Shown: positions 1 through 6,558, numbered from the stretch's first letter. The stretch: 11,007 bases of DNA from an uncultured Collinsella sp. (GCA_902470095.1 CABRFG010000064.1:1-11007), one strand, 5' to 3'. A program made the numbers and translations. The notes: a model not told the origin generated them from the sequence alone.

Positions 1-465
1 GGATTGGCGGCTGGCGCTGCCGTGGCTTACTGCTAGGAGGGTTTCGATGCCCTCGGCGCCCATGAGATTGGTGAGGGTGTCTACCATGCGCTCTTGCAGC
101 GCGCGGCTTCCTTCTCCTCCGAAGGGGACCAAGTCCTCGCCGGGATCCCAGACGTCGGTAGGCAATGCGTCGTGGGGGCCTTCTTCGAAGGTGCCGTAGC
201 AGCGCTCGATGATGCCTTCGCAGGGCTCGACTGCTGCGTCCGGGCCGAGGAGCTCGCATGCGACGAGTTGAGCAGTATCCATGGCTCGACCTAAGGGCGA
301 AGAGACCACCTTGTCGGGAACGACGTTGTGGGCTTTGAGCCATGCGGCTGCCACCCGTGCCTGCTGACGGCCCAGGTCGGTCAGCGGTGAATCGCAGCGG
401 CCCTGGACCAGCTTTTTGACGTTGAACTCCGTCTGACCGTGGCGGAGTAGATACAGCTTCTTCAT
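1..465 (-). CDS. Histidine phosphatase family protein (phosphoglycerate mutase-like), 3' end cut by window edge
   Basis: Reading leftward from the ATG at 465 gives 155 codons without a stop up to base 1, so only the N-terminal part is visible. The product begins MKKLYLLRHGQTEFN, which contains the RHG phospho-acceptor motif of the family (Arg8, His9). Arg60 in SSPLGRA, Glu87 in the IIERCYG segment and the second active-site histidine (His148 in SHGSA) are also in place. Family members transfer or remove phosphate through a phospho-histidine and act in the cytoplasm on sugar phosphates, phosphoglycerate or other small molecules; the substrate cannot be told from sequence. A GAAGGGGAG ribosome site lies at 469-477. 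The gene starts 39 bp after the stop of the cation transporter, so the two are probably cotranscribed. It is more likely a broad phosphatase (PhoE/CobC-like) than a glycolytic mutase, because the mutase-specific region is not evident; this is inference. Confidence 0.9.
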   Translation of the reverse strand, partial: MKKLYLLRHGQTEFNVKKLVQGRCDSPLTDLGRQQARVAAAWLKAHNVVPDKVVSSPLGRAMDTAQLVACELLGPDAAVEPCEGIIERCYGTFEEGPHDALPTDVWDPGEDLVPFGGEGSRALQERMVDTLTNLMGAEGIETLLAVSHGSASRQS

Positions 466-504
466 GCTCTCCCCTTCTGCATAACCTGCTTCGCCGGCAC
501 AGCC

Positions 505-1659
505 TTACTCGTGGGTATGTCCTACGTAGTCTTCGTCGATCGTAATCTTGGCAATCGACTTGGGATATTCCGATTCGACCCGTTGTGCCAGCGCGTGCTT
601 TACGTCTTCGGCACTCATCTGCAGATCCGAGGGACGCACGCAGTCAAAGATCACGTTGGTGTGCGTAGGACCCGGCACACAGCGTAGATCATGAATCGAG
701 AGGCGGTTATCGATCTCCTGAGCCATTGCGTTGATACGCAGGCGCATGCTCGCCACCTTTGGATCGTCGGTCACGATGGGGTCGTAGTGAAGTGTGACAA
801 TCATGCCGTCTTCGTTCCTAAACGACTGCTCGATGTTATCGAGCGTGTCGTGACTTTCCAGCGGGCTGGCCTCGGCCGCCATCTCGGCGTGCGCACTTGC
901 AAACTTCCTGCCCGGGCCGTAGTCGTGAACCATCAAATCGTGAACGCCCAAAACGCCGGGATAGCTCATGATCTTGTCTCGAATGTGCTTGACCAGCTTA
1001 GGATCGGGTGACTGGCCCAAAAGCGGGCTCACCGTATCTTGAATAAGTTCAAGGCCGCTCCAGCCAATATAGGCGCCAACGGCAAGGCCAACCCATGCGT
1101 CAAGATTGATGTGCGTCACCTGCGAAACAATTGCACATGCCAGCACGGCGCCTGTGGCAAGAACATCGTTCTTGGAATCCTGGGCAGTCGCATGCAGTGT
1201 CTCGGACTCGATACGGTCGCCGAGTTTTTGGTTGAGCGCCGCCATCCACAGCTTAACAACCATCGAAAGCGCCAGGACTGCCACCAGGGCAAGCGAGAAC
1301 TCGACAGGTTCGGGGTGGATGATGCGCTCAAACGAGGACTTCACCAGTTCAAGGCCAATGAGAAGCACGAGCGCCGCCACGACAAGACCCGAGAGGTACT
1401 CGTAGCGACCATGGCCGTATGGATGCTCGGGGTCGGCGGGCTTGCTCGCCAGCTTAAAGCCCAGCACGCTCACGATATTCGAGCTGGCATCGGACAGGTT
1501 GTTCATGGCATCCGCCACAATCGAAACCGATCCCGAAACCACACCAATTGCGCCCTTCGCAGCACAAAGCGCAACATTGGCGAGAATACACACCACGCCC
1601 GTCAACGTGCCCACGCGCGCACGGTCGCCCTGCGCACGTTTAACAATCCACTCGACCAT
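505..1659 (-). CDS. Cation diffusion facilitator (CDF) family transporter, probably Mn2+/divalent metal efflux
   Basis: This 384-residue inner-membrane metal/proton antiporter exports divalent cations. About six hydrophobic helices occupy residues 18-210. The transport site is readable: TM2 has ADAMNNLSD, giving Asn53 and Asp57, and TM5 has DSKND, giving Asp161 and Asp165. Zinc CDFs usually have His or Asp at the first position; an Asn-Asp/Asp-Asp set is associated with manganese CDFs, so Mn2+ is the best guess. The HPYGHGRYE segment (79-87) after TM2 is a family hallmark. The cytoplasmic tail is long: a normal CDF C-terminal domain (about 215-294, with VHDL at 239-242) is followed by a second similar segment (about 320-384, with IHDL at 322-325), and the protein ends in HTHE. 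The ATG at 1659 follows a purine-rich GGGGGCGG stretch. The gene has its own likely promoter and precedes the phosphatase gene by 39 bp. Confidence 0.93.
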   Translation of the reverse strand: MVEWIVKRAQGDRARVGTLTGVVCILANVALCAAKGAIGVVSGSVSIVADAMNNLSDASSNIVSVLGFKLASKPADPEHPYGHGRYEYLSGLVVAALVLLIGLELVKSSFERIIHPEPVEFSLALVAVLALSMVVKLWMAALNQKLGDRIESETLHATAQDSKNDVLATGAVLACAIVSQVTHINLDAWVGLAVGAYIGWSGLELIQDTVSPLLGQSPDPKLVKHIRDKIMSYPGVLGVHDLMVHDYGPGRKFASAHAEMAAEASPLESHDTLDNIEQSFRNEDGMIVTLHYDPIVTDDPKVASMRLRINAMAQEIDNRLSIHDLRCVPGPTHTNVIFDCVRPSDLQMSAEDVKHALAQRVESEYPKSIAKITIDEDYVGHTHE

Positions 1660-1711
1660 CTACATCCGCCCCCACGGTACTACCTATATATCTATTGCTC
1701 AAACGGATTGT

Positions 1712-1740
1712 AGTGTAGCCACTTTGTCTCCCAGATACAA
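1712..1740 (-). promoter_or_regulatory. Probable sigma-70-type promoter for the cation transporter / phosphatase pair
   Basis: Read on the minus strand, TTGTAT (1740-1735) and TACACT (1717-1712) are separated by exactly 17 bases, a good match to -35 and -10 boxes. They lie about 50 bp upstream of the transporter ATG at 1659. The -35 box directly follows the hairpin that ends the preceding transcription unit. The call rests on consensus only; a second AT-rich patch (TAGATATATAG) around 1685-1695 could contribute instead. Confidence 0.4.
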
Positions 1741-1770
1741 AGAGGCCGCAGCCCGCACGGGCCACGGCCT
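1737..1770 (-). terminator. Rho-independent terminator after the EIIC gene (end of the fab/acc unit)
   Basis: On the minus strand, bases 1770-1743 fold into a 12-bp stem closed by a GTGC tetraloop. The outer arms are AGGCCG/CGGCCT and the inner arms are GCCC/GGGC, with two G-U pairs between them. CTTTGT follows (1742-1737), giving a short, imperfect U-tract. The plus strand lacks a U-tract at the other side, which sets the direction. It lies 40 bp after the EIIC stop codon and before the transporter promoter. Confidence 0.65.
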
Positions 1771-1778
1771 TGGAGCAT

Positions 1779-1804
1779 GACAAAAGAATCGTCCTTTTGT
1801 CGCA
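1779..1804. repeat. Short palindrome downstream of the EIIC gene
   Basis: GACAAAAG (1779-1786) and CTTTTGTC (1794-1801) form a perfect 8-bp inverted repeat with a 7-base spacer. The right half, GTCCTTTTGTCGCA (1791-1804), matches 12 of 14 bases of GTCCCTTTGTCACA (3056-3069) in the palindrome on the other side of the EIIC gene. It could be a copy of a dispersed palindromic repeat, or an auxiliary hairpin just before the terminator. Confidence 0.5.
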
Positions 1805-1809
1805 CAGGT

Positions 1810-3024
1810 TTATGCGCTTACTTCAGCAGCGCTCGCCACTGTTTCGGGCGAATCGGCTCCGTCTTCTGCCGTCTGCCCCTTCGTCGGCACCACACCAAAG
1901 CAGTAGCTCAGCGCCGCAGACACCGCAAATGCCGTGCCGCCGGCAGCGCAGCACCACAGCAGGTTCGAGATGCCGCCCGTGGCAAAGCCAATGACCATGA
2001 GGACATTCGTCATGCCGATGGTATAGGCCGTAACGTGGCCCACGGCCGCAACAAGGCCTCCGACGGCGCCGCCAATGGCCATGCACGTCAGGCACCTGCC
2101 ATATTTAAAGCCGCAACCGTACAGCGCCGGCTCGCTTACGCCGCCAAGAACACCCGAGATCGAGTAGCCCAGCATGAGCGCCTTCTCGTCCTTATCCGCA
2201 ACGCGGAGCGACGCGCCAAAGGGCATGCCCCAAACGGCGAACGTCGCCATCGTCGCGGCGATCAGGATGCACGAATCCGTTCCCACACTCATGAACTGCG
2301 CGTAGGCAAGCGATAGGACAACGTTGCTGACGCCGGCGATCTTTAGGAACTCCCAGCCCGCGGCAAGCCCCATGAGCGTGAGCAGCGACACGATGCCACC
2401 GGAATTGCCAAGCATAAACATAAGCTGGCCCAACAGCATGCCCAGATAGCTGCCCGCCGGCGCCGTAATACACAGCGAAACCGGAACCATGACAAGCATG
2501 GTTGCAAACGGAACGAACGAAAACGCCACGGCCTTAGGGATAACGCGCTGAAAGAAACACTCCACTCGCCATAGCACGGGCACCGAGATGAGAACCGGAA
2601 TAACAGTCGTCGTGTAATCGTTGACCGGCGCGGGAAGCAGACCATACACGGAAGTCATCGATGCCCCCGTCGTCGAGGCGACATCGACGAGCTTAAGCAG
2701 ATCGGGTGCAATCAATACGCCGCCCAGCATCATGCCCAGCTGCTCCGAGCAACCGAGCTGGCGGGCGGCCGCCCAACCAAGATAAATGGGCAAAAAGTAG
2801 TAGCCGGCGTTATAGAGCCAACTGTAGAACAGACGATAGATTTCGGAATCGGCAGACCACAGGCCCAGCATGCCTTCGCCCATAATGACGGCGACGGTGC
2901 GGAACAACGCCGCGCAGACAATAAACGGCAGGGCCGACATCATGCTTTTGGACAGATAGTCCACCACGGCCATGGCGTTTGATGAAACCGCCGTTGCAAA
3001 CGAGGTGTTAGAAACTTGTGACAT
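1810..3024 (-). CDS. Orphan PTS EIIC-domain membrane protein, glucose/beta-glucoside family
   Basis: This 404-residue, highly hydrophobic protein has about ten membrane segments and resembles the sugar-translocating EIIC domain of BglF-type phosphotransferase permeases (PF02378-like). Family landmarks include LYNAGYYFLPIYLG (about 70-83), the VIPVLISVPVL stretch (141-151), the ITAPAGSYLG loop (186-195), and GVSEPALYG (295-303), which keeps the conserved glutamate (Glu298) used in sugar binding. Two things are missing. There is no EIIB (phospho-cysteine) or EIIA domain in the protein or nearby. The usual GxHW motif before the re-entrant region reads GLAAG at 219-223, so the conserved histidine seems lost. 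The tail after about 380 is hydrophilic. The ATG at 3024 has a GGGAAAGG site 6 bases upstream, which favours it over longer upstream frames. It follows accDA by 40 bp. It may be a permease borrowing EIIA/EIIB from elsewhere or a protein with a changed role; its substrate is unknown. Confidence 0.85.
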   Translation of the reverse strand: MSQVSNTSFATAVSSNAMAVVDYLSKSMMSALPFIVCAALFRTVAVIMGEGMLGLWSADSEIYRLFYSWLYNAGYYFLPIYLGWAAARQLGCSEQLGMMLGGVLIAPDLLKLVDVASTTGASMTSVYGLLPAPVNDYTTTVIPVLISVPVLWRVECFFQRVIPKAVAFSFVPFATMLVMVPVSLCITAPAGSYLGMLLGQLMFMLGNSGGIVSLLTLMGLAAGWEFLKIAGVSNVVLSLAYAQFMSVGTDSCILIAATMATFAVWGMPFGASLRVADKDEKALMLGYSISGVLGGVSEPALYGCGFKYGRCLTCMAIGGAVGGLVAAVGHVTAYTIGMTNVLMVIGFATGGISNLLWCCAAGGTAFAVSAALSYCFGVVPTKGQTAEDGADSPETVASAAEVSA

Positions 3025-3030
3025 GGAACG

Positions 3031-3038
3031 CCTTTCCC
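3031..3038 (-). promoter_or_regulatory. Ribosome binding site of the EIIC gene
   Basis: GGGAAAGG ends 6 bases before the ATG at 3024. This sets the start of the EIIC protein and rules out the in-frame extension through the accA end. Another in-frame ATG at 3048 lies inside the palindrome and has a poorer site. Confidence 0.6.
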
Positions 3039-3039
3039 A

Positions 3040-3070
3040 ATGTGACATGTGGGCTGTCCCTTTGTCACAT
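3040..3070. repeat. Palindrome between accDA and the EIIC gene
   Basis: ATGTGACA (3040-3047) and TGTCACAT (3063-3070) are a perfect 8-bp inverted repeat around a 15-base centre containing GGGCTGTCCC. The accDA stop codon (3065-3067) lies inside the right arm. There is no U-run after the stem, so it is not a typical terminator. The right part resembles the palindrome at 1779-1804. From memory, similar TGTGACA/GGGAC-type palindromes are dispersed in some anaerobe genomes, but this could not be checked here. It may also act as an mRNA hairpin lowering expression of the EIIC gene. Confidence 0.55.
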
Positions 3071-4789
3071 CGTGCGGTACTGACCGATTGCGCGGTACTT
3101 TTTGTAGCGGAGGTTTGTGAGGGTCGCGTCGTCGAGCCGCCCAAGCGTATCGAAGGCATCAAATGCCGAAGACATGGCGGCGCCGGCGATCTCCTCATGC
3201 GACAGGCCCCTATCGTCAACGATGCCGTCGATGATGCCGAGCGCCAACAGGTCGGGGGCCGTGAGCTTAAGCGCCTCGGCGGCCTCATCCGCGTGCTCGG
3301 TATCCTTCCACAGGATCGACGCACAGGCCTCGGGACTCACGACCGAATAGGCCGAGCTCGAGAGCATCAGGATGCGGTCGGCCACGGACAGCGCCAGCGC
3401 GCCACCAGAGCCGCCCTCGCCTGTCACCACCGAGACAATCGGCGTCTTAAGGCCGCTCATCTCCATGAGATTCTGGGCGATGGCCTCGCCCTGACCGCGT
3501 TCCTCGGCACCGATGCCGCAAAACGCGCCCGAAGTATCGACCAGGCACAGAACCGGTCGACCAAACTTTTCGGCCTGGCGCATCAGGCGACGCGCTTTAC
3601 GGTAGCCCTCGGGATGCGCCATGCCAAAGTTGCGGCGCATACGCTCTTTTGTCGTGGTGCCGCGCTCGATGGCGATGACCGTTACGGGGCGCCCGTCCTT
3701 CCAGCCAATGCCAGCCACCACAGCGGCGTCGTCGCCAAAGTAACGGTCGCCGTGCAGCTCCACAAATCCGTCCAGGCCTAGCGAGATCATCTCGCCCGCC
3801 GTGGCGCGATCTGCCGAGCGGGTCTGCTTGACAATCTCGAGCGCGGTTTTTGGTGCCGTCGAGCGCTTGAACAAGTGTCCCAGCTTTTTGCCGCGGCGAC
3901 CCGTATGCACAATCTCGTGCGGTGCCCCCAGGCCGGGCGCGTGCCCTTCGTGCAGCGCCAGCAGCTCGCCTACCGTGAGCGCAATCTCGCCACGCGGAAC
4001 AACGGCATCGCAAAAGCCGTGCTCCAGCAAAAACTCGGAGCGCTGGAATCCCTTGGGCAGGCGCTTGTGCATGTTCTGCTCGATCACGCGCGGGCCGGCA
4101 AATGCCGTCAGGGCATCGGGCTCGGCCAGGATAATGTCGCCCTCCATGGCAAAGCTCGCGGTTACGCCTCCGGTCGTGGGGTCGGTGAGCACCGTGATAT
4201 ACAGGCCGCCCGCCTCGCTGTGGCGCCTAACCGCCGCAGAAATCTTGGCCATCTGCATAAGCGAGGTCACGCCCTCTTGCATGCGAGCACCGCCCGAAAC
4301 GGTAAAGCCGACAACCGGCAATCCCAGCTCGGTCGCACGCTCAAATGTGCGACAGATCTTCTCGCCCACCACGGAGCCCATCGAGCCCATCATAAAGTTG
4401 GCGTCCATAAAGAAGAGCGCCGTATCGCAACCGCAGATTTTGCCCCTGCCGCACACAACGGCATCGCGCTCGCCCGAACGCTCGCTCACGCTCTTGAGCT
4501 TGTCGGCATAGCCGGGAAACGAGAGGAAGTCCTCCGACGCCAGATTGGCATCCCATTCCTCAAACGTGCCCTCGTCAACCGTCATGCGCATGCGCGCGCG
4601 ACCGCTCACGCGAAAGTGTTTGCCGCAACGAGGGCAGACCTCGAGGTTGTCGTGCAGGCGCGCCTCATCGATCACGCGGCGGCACTCCGGGCACTTGATA
4701 AACACGTGGCGCGCGGGAAACTCGGCGCACGACTCGGTTATCGGCCCCTCAAGGACATTGACCGTCTTCGCTTTTCTATTCATCAGCAT
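3065..4789 (-). CDS. accDA: Fused acetyl-CoA carboxylase carboxyltransferase, beta (AccD) and alpha (AccA) subunits
   Basis: One 574-residue chain carries both halves of the carboxyltransferase that moves carboxyl groups from carboxybiotin to acetyl-CoA, giving malonyl-CoA. Residues 1 to about 285 are AccD: a four-cysteine zinc finger (Cys33, Cys36, Cys52, Cys55), SGGARMQEG at 165-173 and DPTTGGVTASF at 203-213. Residues from about 312 to the end are AccA, with FVELHGDRYFGDD, DTSGAFCG and the GEGGSGGAL oxyanion-forming segment. The short linker around 286-311 is rich in Gly, His and Arg. E. coli uses two separate chains of about 304 and 319 residues, so each half is slightly shorter here, close to Firmicutes lengths. 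The ATG at 4789 overlaps the accC end by 14 bp and has GGGG 7 bases upstream; ATG 4783 is the alternative. It is the last fatty acid gene of the operon and probably translationally coupled to accC. Confidence 0.95.
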   Translation of the reverse strand: MLMNRKAKTVNVLEGPITESCAEFPARHVFIKCPECRRVIDEARLHDNLEVCPRCGKHFRVSGRARMRMTVDEGTFEEWDANLASEDFLSFPGYADKLKSVSERSGERDAVVCGRGKICGCDTALFFMDANFMMGSMGSVVGEKICRTFERATELGLPVVGFTVSGGARMQEGVTSLMQMAKISAAVRRHSEAGGLYITVLTDPTTGGVTASFAMEGDIILAEPDALTAFAGPRVIEQNMHKRLPKGFQRSEFLLEHGFCDAVVPRGEIALTVGELLALHEGHAPGLGAPHEIVHTGRRGKKLGHLFKRSTAPKTALEIVKQTRSADRATAGEMISLGLDGFVELHGDRYFGDDAAVVAGIGWKDGRPVTVIAIERGTTTKERMRRNFGMAHPEGYRKARRLMRQAEKFGRPVLCLVDTSGAFCGIGAEERGQGEAIAQNLMEMSGLKTPIVSVVTGEGGSGGALALSVADRILMLSSSAYSVVSPEACASILWKDTEHADEAAEALKLTAPDLLALGIIDGIVDDRGLSHEEIAGAAMSSAFDAFDTLGRLDDATLTNLRYKKYRAIGQYRTM

Positions 4790-6119
4790 AGAGATGCCCC
4801 ATCAGATCGGTGTGATACATGCCCGACAAGAACTCGTCGTTTGCCAGCACGTCGAGCTGAAGCTCGCTGTTTTCGCTCACGCCCTCAATCACGAGCTCGC
4901 CCAGGGCCGAGCGCATCTTGCGAATGGCGCCGTCACGCGTGGGCGCACACACGATGAGCTTGCCGAGCATGGAGTCGTAGTACGGCGGAACTGTCGCACC
5001 GGTAAACATGGCGGAATCCCAGCGCACGCGCGGACCACCCGGCACACGCAACGCGGTGACCGTTCCACATGACGTCAGAAAGTCCGGCGTTTCGGCATTG
5101 ATGCGGCACTCCATGGCATGGTTGTGGACCGGCATGTCCTCCTGCTCAAAGGGCAGAGGCTGGCCGGCTGCCACGCGCAGCTGCCACTTGACCAAGTCGG
5201 TATCGGTCACAAACTCCGTAACCGGATGCTCCACCTGCAAGCGCGTGTTCATTTCCATAAAGTAGAAATTGCCGTCGTCCGAATACAGGAACTCGATGGT
5301 ACCGGCTCCTTCGTAGCCGACGGCACGAGCCAGGTCACGCGCTGCCTTGTGCATGCGCGCACGAATGTCATCGTGTCCGTCGAGGCACGGCGCGGGGCTC
5401 TCCTCGATCAGCTTTTGGTTGCGGCGCTGCACCGAGCACTCGCGCTCGCCGAGCGAAAACACATGGCCCTGCTTATCAGCCATAATCTGCACCTCGACGT
5501 GGTGTGCCGGCGCGACGAACTTCTCCATGTAGCACTCGCCGTCGCCAAAAACGGCCTCGCCCTCGGCACGCGCCTCGATAAACGCCTTTGCCGCATCTTC
5601 CACGCGCTCGACCTTGCGAATGCCGCGACCGCCACCACCGGCACGCGCCTTAATAAGCACGGGGCAGCCAATGCGTTCGGCCTCGGCCGTTGCCTCCTCG
5701 GGGCTTTTGAGCAAATCGCAGCCCGGAACGATGGGCACGCCCGCCGCGGCAGCCGTTCGACGTGCGGCGTCCTTGTCGCCCATGCTGTCGATTACCTCGG
5801 CCGAAGGACCGACAAACACCAGGCCATACTTGTCGCAGTCGCGCACGAAGCTCGCCTTCTCGGAAAAGAAGCCATAACCGGGATGAATTGCCTTAGCTCC
5901 CGACTTTACGGCACAGGTGAGCACGGCATCGTCGTTGAGGTAGCTCTCGGCAAGACGCGGGCCGCCGATGCAATATGCCTCGTCGGCAAGCTGCACGTGC
6001 AGCGCGTCCGCATCGGCCGTGGAATAAACGGCGACGGTCTTGATGCCCATATCGCGGCACGCGCGGATAACACGGACCGCGACTTCGCCGCGGTTGGCGA
6101 TGAGCACTTTGTCGAACAT
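4776..6119 (-). CDS. accC: Biotin carboxylase subunit of acetyl-CoA carboxylase
   Basis: The 447-residue product matches the usual AccC length (449 in E. coli). It carboxylates the biotin on AccB with bicarbonate and ATP. It opens MFDKVLIANRGEVAVR, the biotin carboxylase N-terminal signature. The ATP-grasp domain shows the glycine loop KARAGGGGRGIRKV (157-170, Lys157), His207 in HHVEVQ and GERECSVQRRNQK (224-236). The metal and catalytic cluster MEMNTRLQVEHPVTE (288-302) contains Glu289, Asn291 and Arg293, and ECRINAE (337-343) contains Arg339. The histidine that follows QRR in E. coli (His236) is Asn234 here. The ATG at 6119 was chosen over the longer open frame because homology begins there and AAGGAAGG lies just upstream (6124-6131), overlapping the fabZ stop. 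The gene sits 10 bp after fabZ and overlaps accDA by 14 bp. Confidence 0.97.
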   Translation of the reverse strand: MFDKVLIANRGEVAVRVIRACRDMGIKTVAVYSTADADALHVQLADEAYCIGGPRLAESYLNDDAVLTCAVKSGAKAIHPGYGFFSEKASFVRDCDKYGLVFVGPSAEVIDSMGDKDAARRTAAAAGVPIVPGCDLLKSPEEATAEAERIGCPVLIKARAGGGGRGIRKVERVEDAAKAFIEARAEGEAVFGDGECYMEKFVAPAHHVEVQIMADKQGHVFSLGERECSVQRRNQKLIEESPAPCLDGHDDIRARMHKAARDLARAVGYEGAGTIEFLYSDDGNFYFMEMNTRLQVEHPVTEFVTDTDLVKWQLRVAAGQPLPFEQEDMPVHNHAMECRINAETPDFLTSCGTVTALRVPGGPRVRWDSAMFTGATVPPYYDSMLGKLIVCAPTRDGAIRKMRSALGELVIEGVSENSELQLDVLANDEFLSGMYHTDLMGHLYADE

Positions 6120-6123
6120 GAAG

Positions 6124-6131
6124 CCTTCCTT
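6124..6131 (-). promoter_or_regulatory. Ribosome binding site of accC
   Basis: AAGGAAGG ends 4 bases before the accC ATG at 6119, with its first AAGGA about 7 bases away. It overlaps the fabZ stop codon (6130-6132), so ribosomes finishing fabZ could re-initiate on accC. It fixes the accC start. Confidence 0.65.
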
Positions 6132-6552
6132 AACTTTCGTGCATGAGTGCAAAAGACATATCGGCGCGGCAGCAAACCTCACCGTTGACGCTCGCAGTAC
6201 CCGTCGCAAAGCGGAACGGCCCGCGCGCACGCGTGATGGAGCACACCAGATCCACCGTGTCGCCCGGGCGCACCGGACGCTTAAAGCGCACCTTGTCCAG
6301 ACTCGTGTAGAACGGTGTCGCACCGCGAGCTTCCTCATCGCCCATCAGCAGCACGCAGCAGTTCTGGGCGAGCATCTCGCACTGAATCACGCCGGGGACG
6401 ACCGGGGTTCCCGGAAAAAGCCCCTGCAAAAAGTACTCGTCGCCCGTAATCGTGATCTTGCCGTGGGCCTCGTCGCCCACCAGCTCGGCTTCGTCAAGCA
6501 AAAGCATCGGCTCGCGATGCGGCAACAACTTCTTGAGCTCTTCTTTGTTCAT
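6130..6552 (-). CDS. fabZ: 3-hydroxyacyl-ACP dehydratase FabZ, catalytic His replaced by Leu
   Basis: The 140-residue hot-dog fold protein has the FabZ length and layout. It opens with NKEELKKLLPHREPMLLLDE, including the family PHRxPMLLLD signature. The core helix reads QGLFPGTPVVPGVIQCEMLAQ between residues 43 and 63. FabZ normally removes water from 3-hydroxyacyl-ACP using a His in GHFPG and a Glu 14 residues later (His54/Glu68 in E. coli). Here the Glu is present (Glu59), but the His position is Leu45, codon CTT at 6420-6418. The rest, including the FKRPVRPGDTVDL strand, looks intact, so this is not a decayed gene. It may have low or different activity, with another dehydratase elsewhere, or the base may be a sequence error. 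The ATG at 6552 with AGGTG 6 bases upstream is preferred over an in-frame GTG at 6561. It follows accB by 9 bp. Confidence 0.9.
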   Translation of the reverse strand: MNKEELKKLLPHREPMLLLDEAELVGDEAHGKITITGDEYFLQGLFPGTPVVPGVIQCEMLAQNCCVLLMGDEEARGATPFYTSLDKVRFKRPVRPGDTVDLVCSITRARGPFRFATGTASVNGEVCCRADMSFALMHES

Positions 6553-6558
6553 GGATAT

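Noticed and set aside
3040..3070. Terminator between accDA and the EIIC gene
   Set aside because: The inverted repeat has only an 8-bp, AT-containing stem, a 15-base loop and no following U-run, so it is listed as a repeat instead.
3025..3324. N-terminal extension of the EIIC frame by 100 residues
   Set aside because: It overlaps the AccA coding region, is Arg/Ser/Pro-rich unlike the membrane protein, and the ATG at 3024 has a good ribosome site.
5409..5440. AccC Asn234 in place of the E. coli His236
   Set aside because: I believe this position varies among biotin carboxylases while the Lys, Gln, Glu, Asn and Arg catalytic residues are all present, so it is unlikely to signal loss of function.
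6120..6338. N-terminal extension of AccC
   Set aside because: It overlaps fabZ in another frame, and AccC homology starts exactly at MFDKVLIANRGE, which has its own AAGGAAGG site.
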